From Alphaproteobacteria bacterium (GTDB taxonomy: Bacteria > Pseudomonadota > Alphaproteobacteria > Micavibrionales > UBA2020), in the NCBI GenBank assembly GCA_025934695.1, contig JAICWS010000002.1, positions 834,230 through 898,229 of the forward strand: 64,000 nucleotides of DNA, given 5' to 3'. How positions within the stretch are numbered: position 1 is the first letter of the stretch; each line of letters begins with the position of its first letter. This document shows, piece after piece, positions 1 to 9,323 of the stretch. Below the pieces are notes generated by a model. It was not told the DNA's origin, did no database searches, and was given only the letters and a program-made list of their open reading frames with translations. The position numbers and the translations under genes are program-made.

Positions 1-1067
1 CGCGCCAGCGCCTCCGTGGCCTGCCGAACGGTTTCCTCGGGCAGGTTTTCGAATTTCTCCGGCTGGGTCGTGGTTTCCGCGCCGGTCCGCATATTCTCGG
101 TGATGATCAGCCTTTCGCGTCCGGCAAAATTAAAGACTTCCGTGATCCTGCGGCCGATAGCCGGATAAACGCCCACATGCGCGGCTTTGCCGGGCGCCAA
201 CAGCAGCCAGTTCTCGCCGCCGTCAACCGTATCCGCGGGCGGCGCGGTGATGGGCGTTGTGACGGGCCCGGGAAGGGCCTGCGCCTTTTTCTCCGCCGCC
301 TCGAGGAGGCGGATTGCCTGCTCGCAATTCCGTTCGCGCGCGCGCCCAAGCGGGGTGGATCCGCTGGAATTTTCAATCGTTGTCGATGCACTCCGCGACA
401 GCAGGAACTCGATCGAGACGATGTTACTGTTGTCGACGGCCCAATGCAGCGGCGCATTGCCGTAGCAATCGCGGGCATTGATGTCCGCGCCTTTGTCGAG
501 GAGCGCCTTCAGCACGTCGATCTGGCCCTGCTGCGCGGCGTAATGGACGGGCTGGCGGTAATTGCCGCGGTGCTGGTCGGGCTTGGCGCCTTTTTCCAGG
601 AGCGCGAGGGCATTCTCGGGCCGGTTATATTCCGTGGCGCCCACCAGCGGCTTGTTTTGCGTGTCAATCCGCGCGCCGGCATCCAGCAGCGCCTTCAGCG
701 GCGCGGGGCTCGCAAGGCAGGCTGCCGCGTCGAGCGGCAGTTGTCCGTTCTTGTCCGGAATGTTCGGGTCCGCGCCCGCGGCCAGCAGGATTTTGACCGC
801 CTCGGCGTTGCCGTACTGCACGGCCACGGCGAGCGGCGTTTCGCCGTCTTTGTTGCGCGCATTGACATCCGCGCAGCCGCTGATGAATTCCGACAGGATG
901 CCGAACAGGGCGCCGCGCACCAAAAAATGCAGGGCCGAGTTGCTGTCTTTGTCGCGCATGTCGAGGCACCCGCGGGTCCCGTTCCAGCGCAGATGTTTGC
1001 GGACGAGAGCTTCGTCGCCTTCCTTGCAGGCGTTCATGAAACCTTTGACGGTATGGATCAGCGGCAT
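1..1067 (-). CDS. Ankyrin-repeat protein, C-terminus cut by window edge
   Basis: Reading the minus strand from an ATG at 1067 gives an uninterrupted frame to base 1, about 355 residues, so the C-terminus is missing. Ankyrin-like units are clear: KDGETPLAVAVQYGN, then ILLAAGADPNIPDKNG, then PVHYAAQQGQIDVLKALL and YGNAPLHWAVDN. After the repeats comes a proline/alanine linker and a non-ankyrin tail that includes LIITENMRTG. Ankyrin repeats bind protein partners, and nothing here names the partner. No signal peptide is visible, so it is probably cytoplasmic. A promoter-like pair lies just upstream at 1101-1129. Confidence 0.8.
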   Translation of the reverse strand, partial: MPLIHTVKGFMNACKEGDEALVRKHLRWNGTRGCLDMRDKDSNSALHFLVRGALFGILSEFISGCADVNARNKDGETPLAVAVQYGNAEAVKILLAAGADPNIPDKNGQLPLDAAACLASPAPLKALLDAGARIDTQNKPLVGATEYNRPENALALLEKGAKPDQHRGNYRQPVHYAAQQGQIDVLKALLDKGADINARDCYGNAPLHWAVDNSNIVSIEFLLSRSASTTIENSSGSTPLGRARERNCEQAIRLLEAAEKKAQALPGPVTTPITAPPADTVDGGENWLLLAPGKAAHVGVYPAIGRRITEVFNFAGRERLIITENMRTGAETTTQPEKFENLPEETVRQATEALA

Positions 1068-1100
1068 GTCGTTCGGGAATAATTAGGTTAAATCTTTGAC

Positions 1101-1129
1101 AATATGGCAAATTTAAAAAGGATCGTCAA
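1101..1129 (-). promoter_or_regulatory. Candidate sigma-70 promoter of the ankyrin gene
   Basis: On the minus strand a TTGACG -35 and a CATATT -10 are separated by exactly 17 bases, ending about 34 bases before the ATG at 1067. This is a visual match only. Confidence 0.45.
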
Positions 1130-1176
1130 GAAGTCCCTTCGGCAGAACAAGGTCCTGAAATTTATGAAACTTTGCC

Positions 1177-1205
1177 TTGACAGAACAGGCCGCTGTAAGT
1201 ATTAT
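1177..1205 (+). promoter_or_regulatory. Candidate sigma-70 promoter of the 1263 gene
   Basis: A perfect -35 TTGACA and a near-perfect -10 TATTAT are separated by 17 bases. This would start transcription near 1212, about 50 bases before the start codon at 1263. Confidence 0.7.
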
Positions 1206-1262
1206 GGCAAATAATTTAAACGGTGTGTTATCACTTCAAACGGTAAAACGAGGGAGATGAAA

Positions 1263-1991
1263 ATGACAGACAAGGCAATTGATGCAGCGGAATATTACAA
1301 CCAGCATGCGGCAGAAGAGCGCGAATATGTGCGCGTATACTGCGCGCTGCCGGCGAAGGAAGGCGATCATTGGGTCGCCAGTCTTGGCGGCCTGAATATC
1401 CAGCAAAGCGCCGACGAAGCAGGCTATATCCTGAAAGCCTATACCGGGATGCAGAACCATAGCGAAGAATTCCTGACCGCCGACGAGTTCAAGAACAACA
1501 CCGCGGATGCCAGCAAGCTCGCGACCTCTTTGCCCCGCTCAGATGTTTCGGAAGATGACGCAAAGGCGCTGACGCCCGTGAAGAAAGGCAAGCGCATCGT
1601 CGTGAACGTCGGCCTGCCCCTCGCGACGACAGCCGATTGTGACGGCTTCCTGTACAAAACCGACAGTGGCAACGTGTTCCTCTCCAATTATTCAGTCTCG
1701 GCGGCATTCAACTACGCCGGCCAGAAGGCACAGTCGCACGAAGAATTCGTCGTCACCAAGAAAGATGAGCCGGCAATCAAGGGCATCATTCTGAATGAAG
1801 ACGTGACCTTCAACTTCAAGTCCGGCCCCTACGAAGCGAAGAAGGGCGCCTTCCTTTCGCCCAACGCGCAAGACGAAGACGGCTATACGGCCTATCCGCC
1901 GGGCTTCGCTGCTTTCGGCCTGCGCCAGAACCAGGAAGAACAACCCAAGCCCGCGGCAGCGGCGCCGAAACAGTCGGCTCCGAGCGCGTAA
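1263..1991 (+). CDS. Unrecognised acidic protein
   Basis: A protein of about 242 residues that I do not recognise. The frame also has an ATG at 1257, but the GGGAG at 1250-1254 is better spaced from the ATG at 1263. It has no signal peptide or membrane segment. The middle (about residues 100-210) alternates short hydrophobic strands with acidic stretches. The last 30 residues are rich in Q, P and A and look disordered. It is a single-gene unit with its own strong promoter (1177-1205) and a good terminator (2013-2040), which suggests steady independent expression. Confidence 0.75.
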   Translation: MTDKAIDAAEYYNQHAAEEREYVRVYCALPAKEGDHWVASLGGLNIQQSADEAGYILKAYTGMQNHSEEFLTADEFKNNTADASKLATSLPRSDVSEDDAKALTPVKKGKRIVVNVGLPLATTADCDGFLYKTDSGNVFLSNYSVSAAFNYAGQKAQSHEEFVVTKKDEPAIKGIILNEDVTFNFKSGPYEAKKGAFLSPNAQDEDGYTAYPPGFAAFGLRQNQEEQPKPAAAAPKQSAPSA

Positions 1992-2012
1992 AGTTTTAAT
2001 CCAGAAACGAAG

Positions 2013-2040
2013 GGCGGCGCCTTGGGCGCCGCCTTTTTTC
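2013..2040 (+). terminator. Rho-independent terminator
   Basis: An 8-bp GC stem (GGCGGCGC with GCGCCGCC) closes a 5-base loop and is followed by six T residues. It ends the 1263 gene. Confidence 0.85.
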
Positions 2041-2057
2041 TTTTATACGATTGCGAT

Positions 2058-3404
2058 TCAAGCCGGCGTCGGGCCGTGTTTTTTCGGCTTGTGATTGCCG
2101 GCGACGCGGGACGCGCTGGCCGGTTGTTCCGGCTCGAAGATCCGGTTTTCGGTGAAGCTCGCATTGAAGCCGGCGTTGACCTCGGCGAAGCTTTTCGCCC
2201 TTTTTCCTTCGAAGAACACCGGCTGGTTGCCGCCGTGCGTGTAGGACGAGGGCAGCGCGGGCGCCGCCGGCGCATCCGGCGTGTGCATCAACCCGTTCTC
2301 GTAAATGCGGCCGGTCGTGGGTCCCAGCAGCTGGTAAGCGTAGAGCGCGCCCTGGTCGTCGCGCAACGATGCTGGCAGCTGCGCCTTATTATCCGCCTGC
2401 AAATGCGCGCCCAATAGGGCGTTCAGCCTGGGATCGTCGCGCAGGGACATGGCGTAGTTATATGTGGTTTTGTCCCGCAGGTGATAATAGCCGTCGGCGC
2501 CGGTGATCTGGTTGGCGAGATTGCCAAGACCGTATTGCGCGCCATGCTGCTTGATGGCGCCGAGCCAGGTCATCGGAATGATCTGGTACAGGCCCCGCGC
2601 CACTTTCGGGTTACCCGGATCGGGAGAATTGGTGGGATCAAAGCTGCTTTCGCGCTGCACCGTCTGCATTAAATAGGAATAGCTCATGTTCGACGCGTTC
2701 GCGCCGTTACGCACGGCGTTCGCGACGGCGGGCGTCATCTGGATATTGTGCCGCGCGTATTTCGCGGTGTCCGCCAGCGCGTTTTGCGCGGCCTGGTGCA
2801 GCCGCGCTGCTTCGGTCTGCGGCGTCACGGGAGGCCGCGTCTGCTGGATGAATTCCTTTAAGGACGCCTGCGTCAGCGCGTCGTTGATCCCATGCGCCTG
2901 GTGCGAGCCGATGTCGTAGCCCAATGTCATCAGGTCCCGCTGCATTCGCGCGATATTGCCGTCAGGCCGCGCGTTCGTCCCGGCGTAGGAGACGTTGGGA
3001 ATATTGATGTGATGATGCTTCGTGTAGGCGGTTGAAATTTTCGGCTGCAGGCCCGGCGCGTCGCGCAGCGCCAGGATTTCGCGCAGCATGGCGGGATCGT
3101 CGACATGGGCGCTGATCTGCCCGTTTTTCACGTTCAACTGGATGCTGTCGGCATAGCGCTGCAGGCCGAAACCGTGGCCTTCCGTTTTCATCAACAGCAG
3201 CCAGGTCGGCGCATTGAAATGCTGCGGATTTTGCGGATCAGTCACCGAATAATGCGCAGGCTGCGGCCTGGCTCCCGCCAGATGCGGCAGTTGATGCGGC
3301 AGCTGGTGCGGCGCCTGGCGATGCGGCGGCGGTGCGCTCTGCCCGAAAGCGCGAGATAGCATGCCTTCCAGTTGTGAGAGCGGATCTTGCGGTGCGTTTG
3401 CCAA
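2058..3404 (-). CDS. Lytic transglycosylase-like protein with peptidoglycan-binding-like region
   Basis: A 448-residue protein. The C-terminal half carries a soluble lytic transglycosylase signature: QRESSFDPTN, with the likely catalytic Glu at about 252, followed by ARGLYQIIPMTW, which matches the family GLxQxxP block. Residues about 150-190 resemble a peptidoglycan-binding helical bundle (IARMQRDLMTLGYDIG). Lysozyme-fold enzymes of this type cut the glycan strand between MurNAc and GlcNAc. No signal peptide is visible, which is unusual for a wall hydrolase; the first 60 residues are rich in P, H and Q. The start given is a TTG, and an ATG at 3359 is the alternative. A TATAAT-like element lies at 3456-3461. 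Confidence 0.72.
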   Translation of the reverse strand: MANAPQDPLSQLEGMLSRAFGQSAPPPHRQAPHQLPHQLPHLAGARPQPAHYSVTDPQNPQHFNAPTWLLLMKTEGHGFGLQRYADSIQLNVKNGQISAHVDDPAMLREILALRDAPGLQPKISTAYTKHHHINIPNVSYAGTNARPDGNIARMQRDLMTLGYDIGSHQAHGINDALTQASLKEFIQQTRPPVTPQTEAARLHQAAQNALADTAKYARHNIQMTPAVANAVRNGANASNMSYSYLMQTVQRESSFDPTNSPDPGNPKVARGLYQIIPMTWLGAIKQHGAQYGLGNLANQITGADGYYHLRDKTTYNYAMSLRDDPRLNALLGAHLQADNKAQLPASLRDDQGALYAYQLLGPTTGRIYENGLMHTPDAPAAPALPSSYTHGGNQPVFFEGKRAKSFAEVNAGFNASFTENRIFEPEQPASASRVAGNHKPKKHGPTPA

Positions 3405-3540
3405 ACCCTTAACCCCGATTTTAGAAGTAACCCCAAAACAGTATCGCTATACACAATTATACATAAAAATCGGGATTTGTGCTCGGGCGAAAGAAAAAGC
3501 AACGTAATTACAAAGGCTTAAAATTGAACGCCAGCGCGAC

Positions 3541-5613
3541 TCAGAGGCAGAATTTCGGCAACGTCCTGGGTTTGCCCGGACCGTGATTGAGCGGCTCGGT
3601 CGCCTTCTCGAGGAAGGCGAGGGCGGCAGGGTCGGACTTCAGCAGCGGCGCGATATTCTTTCGCACTTCGGCATGGTAATCGTTCAGCCAGTTCAGCTCT
3701 TCCTTGGTCAGCAGCGAAGGCTCGATCAGGTTGCGGTCGATGGGCGCCTGCGTCAGCGTTTTGAAGGCCAGCAGTTGCTTGCAGTCCTTGTCCTTTTTGC
3801 CAGTATCGACGACCGTCACGAGGTTCTCGATGCGAATGCCGTAAGCGCCTTCTTTATAAAAGCCGGGCTCGTTCGAGATGATCATGCCCGGTTCCAGCGG
3901 CACAGTCGTCGAAAGAGGAGAAATTCCGCAGGGACCCTCGTGCACCGACAGGTAGCTTCCCACTCCATGGCCCGTGCCATGCGCGTAGTCGAGACCGACT
4001 TCCTTCAACGGCGCGCGCGCCTTGTCGTCGAGCTCCTTGCCCACGGTGCCAGCGGGGAAAACGGACATGGCGACGTCGATATGCCCTTTGAGGACGCGGG
4101 TGAAATGTTCCTTCATTTCCGCCGTCACATTGTCGACCGCCACGGTGCGTGTGATGTCAGTCGTGCCATCAAGATACTGCGCGCCCGAGTCAACGAGGTA
4201 AATTGGCCCGGTCGTCAGCGGCTTGTTGGTGCGCGGCGAGGAACGATAATGGACGATCGCCCCGTTGCCGCCCGCGCCCGATATGGTGTCGAAGCTCAAG
4301 CCGCGGAAATTCTGGCCTTCCTCGCGGAACTTCTGGAGCAGGTCGGCGGCGGTGAGTTCGTCATATTTTGCCGCCGCACTCTGCCCCGAAATGGCGGCGA
4401 GGAATTTTGTCACGGCCACGCCGTCGCGGATATGCGCGTCGATGCTGCCCTGGATTTCCACGGCATTCTTCTTCGCCTTCATCAGTTGCAGGGGGCTTTT
4501 CTCACTGAGCACGCTGCCGCCGGCGGCGATCACGATATCCTGCGCCTTTACCGGGGCGGAGCCGGGATCGACCCAGATTTTCTTGCCCTTCGCCGTGGCG
4601 GCGAGGCTGCTCGCGAATTCCGACAGATCGTGGAGGCGCACATCCGCGCCGATCCACTGTTTGGTTTCTTCCGTCACCTTGCGCTGGTCGATGAACCAGT
4701 CGACGCTGCCGTCCTTGTGCGCAATGGCGTAAGAGAGGGCGAAAGGCGTGCAGGGCACATCCCCGCCGCGCACGTTCAGCATCCAGCAGATTTCCTCGGG
4801 CAGCGTGATGGCGATAGCGTCGGCGCCTTTGGCGGCCAGCACCGCCGACAGGTCATCGCGCTTGTCTTCCGAGGATTTGCCGGCGAACTTCAGCGGCTGC
4901 GGCACGACGGGCGACAGGGGCGCGGGCGGCTGGTTCTTCCAGGCAGCATCGAGTGGATTGTCGTTCAGCAGCACCAGCGTCCCGCCGGCCTTTTCGACCG
5001 CATCCTTGATGCGCTTCATGTCGGCGGGCGTATGCACCCAGGGATCGATGCCGAATTTTCCGCCCTTGGGCAAGTTTTTCTCAAGCCACTCGGTCGGCTT
5101 CATTGTGGGCACCGGACCCTGTTTTTCGGAGATACTACAGATGTCGAAATCCTTCGCATTCACCTGGTCGTGCGCCTGCAGGGTATAGCGCCCGTCGGTA
5201 AAGAAAGCGGCCTTGTCCTTCAGGACGATGGCGGAGCCGGCGGAACCGGTGAAATTCGTGATCCAGGCCAGGCGCTCCGCGCGCGGCGGTACATATTCGC
5301 CCTGGAATTCGTCGGCCCGCGGGATGAAGAAACCGTCGACGCCGCGCTTCGCCAGTTCGGCGCGCAGGTCGGCCAGCTTGTTTTGCGTGACGCTGTTCTG
5401 GTTGGCGGCCAGCTGCTCTTTGAGCGCGGCAAGCTGCTGCACGATTTCCTTGTTGTCATTCGTCTTGAAAAGCCTGGTCCAGCGCTGGGGCTCGCCGAGG
5501 TCGGCGGGAGCGGCGTTGATGCCCTTGAGCGTTTCCTTCACGTCGTCGACGCTGCGGCTTTCGCCCGCGGCGGTCAGCAGGGATTTCAGGTGCTCGTCGC
5601 CTTTATAGGTCAT
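3541..5613 (-). CDS. pepP: Xaa-Pro aminopeptidase (aminopeptidase P, M24B)
   Basis: A 690-residue enzyme that removes N-terminal residues preceding proline, cytosolic and dimetal-dependent. The pita-bread catalytic domain is intact: VDSGAQYLDGTTDITRT supplies two Asp ligands (about 475 and 486), then HGTGHGVGSYLSVHEGP, NEPGFY and GIRIEN supply the His and Glu ligands. The sequence follows the eukaryotic-type XPNPEP1 layout with two N-terminal creatinase-like domains. About 75 extra N-terminal residues precede the first creatinase domain. The start is supported by a GGAG inside the end of the upstream methyltransferase gene, 3 bases away, so the two are probably co-translated. The symbol is the generic family name. 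Confidence 0.9.
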   Translation of the reverse strand: MTYKGDEHLKSLLTAAGESRSVDDVKETLKGINAAPADLGEPQRWTRLFKTNDNKEIVQQLAALKEQLAANQNSVTQNKLADLRAELAKRGVDGFFIPRADEFQGEYVPPRAERLAWITNFTGSAGSAIVLKDKAAFFTDGRYTLQAHDQVNAKDFDICSISEKQGPVPTMKPTEWLEKNLPKGGKFGIDPWVHTPADMKRIKDAVEKAGGTLVLLNDNPLDAAWKNQPPAPLSPVVPQPLKFAGKSSEDKRDDLSAVLAAKGADAIAITLPEEICWMLNVRGGDVPCTPFALSYAIAHKDGSVDWFIDQRKVTEETKQWIGADVRLHDLSEFASSLAATAKGKKIWVDPGSAPVKAQDIVIAAGGSVLSEKSPLQLMKAKKNAVEIQGSIDAHIRDGVAVTKFLAAISGQSAAAKYDELTAADLLQKFREEGQNFRGLSFDTISGAGGNGAIVHYRSSPRTNKPLTTGPIYLVDSGAQYLDGTTDITRTVAVDNVTAEMKEHFTRVLKGHIDVAMSVFPAGTVGKELDDKARAPLKEVGLDYAHGTGHGVGSYLSVHEGPCGISPLSTTVPLEPGMIISNEPGFYKEGAYGIRIENLVTVVDTGKKDKDCKQLLAFKTLTQAPIDRNLIEPSLLTKEELNWLNDYHAEVRKNIAPLLKSDPAALAFLEKATEPLNHGPGKPRTLPKFCL

Positions 5614-5616
5614 GGC

Positions 5617-6519
5617 TTATTTCTCCAGACAGAACCAGGTGATTTCATGCTTGTTGTTATACATATGGGCAGCATAAGACCCCGGTATGTCAAGAAAGTT
5701 CTTGATCGCGCCGAAGTCGGTATCTCCTTGAAATTTAATAGTCGTCACAAAGTTCCGCGCCAACCCGCTGTCGCGCCATTCAGTCACGAGACGCAGGAGC
5801 CTTTCCGGATAACAGATGATATCGGAAAACAGCCAGTCCACGGCACCGACATCGGAAGGCTTCAGCGCGAAAGCGCTCTGTTCCATATGCTTCACGCGCG
5901 GCAGTTTCGCGATATGCGGGGCGAGGGGCGCCTTGTCGACGCTGATGACGGACGCACCCAGCGATTGCAGCACCCAGGTCCAGCCGCCGGGCGATGCGCC
6001 GAGGTCGAGGCAGGTGTCGCCTTGCCCGGGCATCTTGCCGCAGCGCGTCAGCGCCTCCCAGAGTTTGAGATAAGCGCGGTTCGGCGGCTCGGTCTTGTTC
6101 TCGACGAAGATATAAGCGCCGTTTGGAACGGTTTCCGAACAGGCGGGTGAAGCGAGGATCAGGTTTTCCTTCACCAATGTCCAGGAGCCCAAGGGGGCCG
6201 TAATCAAGGGTTTTCCGAACTGCAAAGGTTTCGCTGAAACATGCGGCAGTTTTTCGACGATCAGCTTCGCGCGGCGGTGAAAGTCGAGATCATACAGCGC
6301 CCAGTTGCGCTGAATGACTTTCAGCTTCTTCGCCGCGTCCCCGATGGACTCGATCTCAATCCACTGCGGGTTCAGCCAGGTATTCTCGGCCCAGACGGTC
6401 CTGCGCGGTTTGCCCGGCGCCAGCAGCAAACGGCCATAGGCGTCTGTGACGTCGCCCAGTTCCGTCGCCAGATCCTGCTCGAACCCCTCGGGTGCCAGAT
6501 AGGCGGTCACATCCGTCAT
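5617..6519 (-). CDS. rlmM: RlmM-type FtsJ-fold rRNA 2'-O-methyltransferase
   Basis: A 300-residue SAM-dependent methyltransferase. Motif I is explicit (LDLGASPGGW), followed by VISVDKAPL and a VDWLFSDI strand typical of the RrmJ/FtsJ fold. The N-terminal region resembles the THUMP-like half of RlmM (YgdE), which 2'-O-methylates C2498 of 23S rRNA in E. coli. Family assignment rests on the arrangement of N-terminal domain, FtsJ core and C-terminal EITWFCLEK, and the exact target here is inferred. The start overlaps the stop of the upstream gene by 4 bases (ATGA), which implies translational coupling. Confidence 0.78.
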   Translation of the reverse strand: MTDVTAYLAPEGFEQDLATELGDVTDAYGRLLLAPGKPRRTVWAENTWLNPQWIEIESIGDAAKKLKVIQRNWALYDLDFHRRAKLIVEKLPHVSAKPLQFGKPLITAPLGSWTLVKENLILASPACSETVPNGAYIFVENKTEPPNRAYLKLWEALTRCGKMPGQGDTCLDLGASPGGWTWVLQSLGASVISVDKAPLAPHIAKLPRVKHMEQSAFALKPSDVGAVDWLFSDIICYPERLLRLVTEWRDSGLARNFVTTIKFQGDTDFGAIKNFLDIPGSYAAHMYNNKHEITWFCLEK

Positions 6520-7073
6520 GGGGATTTCGGCATCATCCTGAAGGATGGTTTATTCAGGGTATGGGGCTTGTCGAAGGCATCCGCGATATCGTGCCGGAAG
6601 ACGACATCGTTGCGCGCCGCCATCCGCAGCACTTCGTCCTGGAATTTCACCAGCGCGTCTTCGTCGTTCTTGAGATCGTAGATTTGGGCGCGCACTTTAT
6701 TGTCGAGCTTCCCCTCGGTAACAGTCCCGTCCGCGCCGTTGAAGCGGATGTCGAACTCCGACATGGCCAGCTTCAGCACCGGCTTGTCCTCGATGCGCAC
6801 CGCGAAGGCGAACAGCCGCTGAATGGGGCCGATGTGGAGAATGCCGGTGACGGGTGTGCGGATGGAGGATGAGTTGAACAGGGCGAAGCTGAGCTCCGAC
6901 GCGTCGCCGAAAATCTCCACCGACAAATCGAGGCCATAGGTCTTGAGGTCGCGGATCGCGACGCTGAAAGCTTCCACCGCCTGGTCGAGCCCGTGCTTTT
7001 CGCAATCGTCCGCGAACTGCCGGCGCCTGGCGTTGAAGGTATCGCTGATCTGGTGCGGGTCCATCCGCCGCAT
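6516..7073 (-). CDS. Unrecognised 185-residue protein
   Basis: I do not recognise this family. It is an alpha/beta-looking cytoplasmic protein with no signal peptide, cysteine cluster or nucleotide motif. An AAGGA lies 8 bases upstream of the ATG at 7073 and supports that start. It is the first gene of the operon with the RlmM-type methyltransferase and aminopeptidase P, overlapping the former by 4 bases, so a role linked to translation or peptide turnover is possible but is only a context inference. Confidence 0.75.
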   Translation of the reverse strand: MRRMDPHQISDTFNARRRQFADDCEKHGLDQAVEAFSVAIRDLKTYGLDLSVEIFGDASELSFALFNSSSIRTPVTGILHIGPIQRLFAFAVRIEDKPVLKLAMSEFDIRFNGADGTVTEGKLDNKVRAQIYDLKNDEDALVKFQDEVLRMAARNDVVFRHDIADAFDKPHTLNKPSFRMMPKSP

Positions 7074-7233
7074 GGGTGAGGTCCTTCATGTTCCTTGAAA
7101 CCGCGCCAGCATAGCAAAAAGATTCAAGGTGGCAATATGAAAAGACGCGCCCCCATTATGCCTCTCGCAGAGTTGGTGTTTTGTCGCTATAAAAAGAAAC
7201 CGCCGTTTAAGGGCAAAGACAGCAGGCGCATTT

Positions 7234-8655
7234 ATGAAAAAAGAAACCGCAGTGCCGAAACCCGGACAACTGACCCACACGTTCCATCCCAGCATCCTGC
7301 GCGAATACGACATTCGCGGCACCGTCGGCAACACGCTGAACGACGAGGACTGCTATTTCATCGGCCGCGCCTTCGGCACGATGGTGAAGCGCCAGCAGAA
7401 GGGCAAGACGGTCGTCGTTGGCTTCGACGGGCGCGAAAGCTCTCCGTCTTTTGCCAAAAATATCATCCGCGGCCTCAATGAATGCGGCCTCGACGTCGAG
7501 AATATCGGCCTCGGCCCCACGCCCATGACCTATTTCGCGATGAAATCGCGCGGTGCGGATGCGGCCGTCATGATTACGGGCTCGCACAGCCCGCTGTCGT
7601 ATAACGGCATCAAGATGGCCTATAAATCCGGGCCCTTCTTTGGCGCCATGGTGCAGGAACTGGGCCGCATCGCGGCCGCCGGCGATTTTGAACAGGGCAG
7701 CGGCAAGACGGTGCAGGCCGACGTGCAGGACGCTTACATCGACCGTATGCTGCAGGATTATCACGGCAAGAAAGCGCTGAAAGTCGCCTGGGATATCGGC
7801 AACGGCGCGACCGGCGAGATCATCCGCCGCCTCGTCAAAAAACTGCCGGGCGAACACACGCTGCTGTTCGACAAGATCGACGGTACCTTCCCGAACCATC
7901 ACCCCGATCCCACGGTCGAGAAGAACCTGAAGGACCTGCAGAAGACCGTGCGCGAAAAAGGCTGCGATATCGGGATCGGTTTTGACGGCGACGGCGACCG
8001 CATCGGCGTTGTGGACGAGAAGGGTAATATCCTCTGGGCCGATTTGCTGCTCGCGCTTTACGCGGGCGAAGTGCTCAAAGAACATCCCGGCGCGCCCATC
8101 ATCGCCGACGTCAAATGCAGCCGCGTGCTGTTCGATGAGGTCAAGCGCCTGGGCGGGCAGGCGATCATGTGGAACACCGGCCATTCGCTGATCAAGGCGA
8201 AGATGCAGGAGACCAAATCGCCGCTCGCGGGCGAGCTTGCGGGGCACATCTGCTTCGCCGACAAATATTACGGCTTCGACGACGCACCTTATTGCGCGGT
8301 GCGCATCCTGAATATCCTCAGCCTGTCGGGCAGAAAATTTTCGGAGCTCGCAGCACATCTGCCGAAGATGCACAATACGCCCGAGGTGCGCTTCCACGTG
8401 CCCGCCGACCGCAAGTTCGGCATCGCGCCGGAGATCAAGAACCGCCTGAAGGCCGAGAACAAGAAAGAGGTCGAGATCAACGATATCGATGGCGTGCGCG
8501 TCACGACGCCGGACGGCTGGTGGCTCATGCGCCCCTCGAACACCGAGGACGTGCTGACCATCCGCGCCGAAGGATTCACGGAAGAGGGGCTGGGCCGGCT
8601 GAAGAACCAGCTCATCGACCAGCTCAAGCAAAGCGGCATCTCGTCGCCGTTCTAA
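7234..8655 (+). CDS. Phosphomannomutase/phosphoglucomutase
   Basis: A 473-residue alpha-D-phosphohexomutase interconverting hexose 6-phosphate and 1-phosphate for surface polysaccharide precursors. All four active-site loops are visible: the phosphoserine loop TGSHSP (115-120, Ser117), the metal loop DGDGDR (about 251-256), the sugar loop GELAGH, and the phosphate loop RPSNTED (about 433). The usual Asn after the catalytic Ser-His (TASHNP) is Ser here. It resembles the AlgC/XanA branch in length. It is followed after 22 bases by chpT on the same strand. Confidence 0.93.
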   Translation: MKKETAVPKPGQLTHTFHPSILREYDIRGTVGNTLNDEDCYFIGRAFGTMVKRQQKGKTVVVGFDGRESSPSFAKNIIRGLNECGLDVENIGLGPTPMTYFAMKSRGADAAVMITGSHSPLSYNGIKMAYKSGPFFGAMVQELGRIAAAGDFEQGSGKTVQADVQDAYIDRMLQDYHGKKALKVAWDIGNGATGEIIRRLVKKLPGEHTLLFDKIDGTFPNHHPDPTVEKNLKDLQKTVREKGCDIGIGFDGDGDRIGVVDEKGNILWADLLLALYAGEVLKEHPGAPIIADVKCSRVLFDEVKRLGGQAIMWNTGHSLIKAKMQETKSPLAGELAGHICFADKYYGFDDAPYCAVRILNILSLSGRKFSELAAHLPKMHNTPEVRFHVPADRKFGIAPEIKNRLKAENKKEVEINDIDGVRVTTPDGWWLMRPSNTEDVLTIRAEGFTEEGLGRLKNQLIDQLKQSGISSPF

Positions 8656-8677
8656 ATTACTTTTGGGGGAAGAAAAT

Positions 8678-9322
8678 ATGGACGTCATGCTGCATCCGCG
8701 GGTGCTTGAACTGATCGCCTCGCGCATCTGCCACGATCTCGTGAGCCCGGTCGGCGCCGTCAACAACGGGGTCGAACTCATGCAGGAGCTGGGCGAGGAC
8801 GCGGGGGACGAGGCGGTCAAGCTGATCTCCGACTCCGCGCAGCAGGCCTCGATCCGCCTCAAGGCGTTCCGCCTGTCCTACGGCGCCGCCGGCACCGACA
8901 AGAACATCGGCTTCAAGGAAATCCGCGAGGCTTTCACCGACCTTCTGAAGGCGGGACGGGTGCAGGCGGAATTCGAGCCTGACATCGGCATCAAGTTCTC
9001 GATGCCGCCGCGCGGTTTCTTCAAGTGCATGCTGAACCTTCTCGTGCTGGCCGAGGAATGCAACCACGGCGAGGGCAAGATCACCGTCTCGGCGCTGGAA
9101 GGCAACAAGGGCATTAAGGTCCTTGTGACCGGCAAGAATCCCGGCTTCCGGGAAGGGGCCGAGTCGGCGCTGAAAGGCGATACCCAGCCCGACAATCTCG
9201 ATCCGCGCTCGGTCCATGCCTATATCACGGGCCGTTTTGCCGCTTATTTCGGCTTCAACCTGGGCTGGCAGGCGCAGCCGGACTTCGGCCGGGTCGAGTT
9301 TTCCCTGTCCTTCCAGCCCTGA
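8678..9322 (+). CDS. chpT: ChpT-like histidine phosphotransferase
   Basis: A protein of about 214 residues matching the ChpT/DUF2328 family that passes phosphate from CckA to CtrA and CpdR in alphaproteobacteria. The phospho-accepting helix is visible near the N-terminus (ICHDLVSPVGAVNNG, His19), followed by a second helix and a degenerate ATPase-like C-terminal domain. A TTG at 8663 extends the frame, but GGGGGAAG at 8665-8672 is correctly spaced for the ATG at 8678. ctrA itself lies 2.4 kb downstream on the other strand, so one locus carries two steps of the phosphorelay. Confidence 0.9.
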   Translation: MDVMLHPRVLELIASRICHDLVSPVGAVNNGVELMQELGEDAGDEAVKLISDSAQQASIRLKAFRLSYGAAGTDKNIGFKEIREAFTDLLKAGRVQAEFEPDIGIKFSMPPRGFFKCMLNLLVLAEECNHGEGKITVSALEGNKGIKVLVTGKNPGFREGAESALKGDTQPDNLDPRSVHAYITGRFAAYFGFNLGWQAQPDFGRVEFSLSFQP

Positions 9323-9323
9323 T

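Noticed and set aside
177-1082. 301-residue plus-strand frame at the left edge
   Set aside because: The opposite strand reads as clean ankyrin repeats with a promoter.
3583-6150. 855-residue plus-strand frame over aminopeptidase P and RlmM
   Set aside because: The minus strand has complete catalytic motifs of both enzymes; the plus frame is R/G/H-rich nonsense spanning two genes.
7207-8862. 551-residue minus frame over the phosphohexomutase
   Set aside because: The plus strand carries all four mutase loops; the minus frame shows no family motif.
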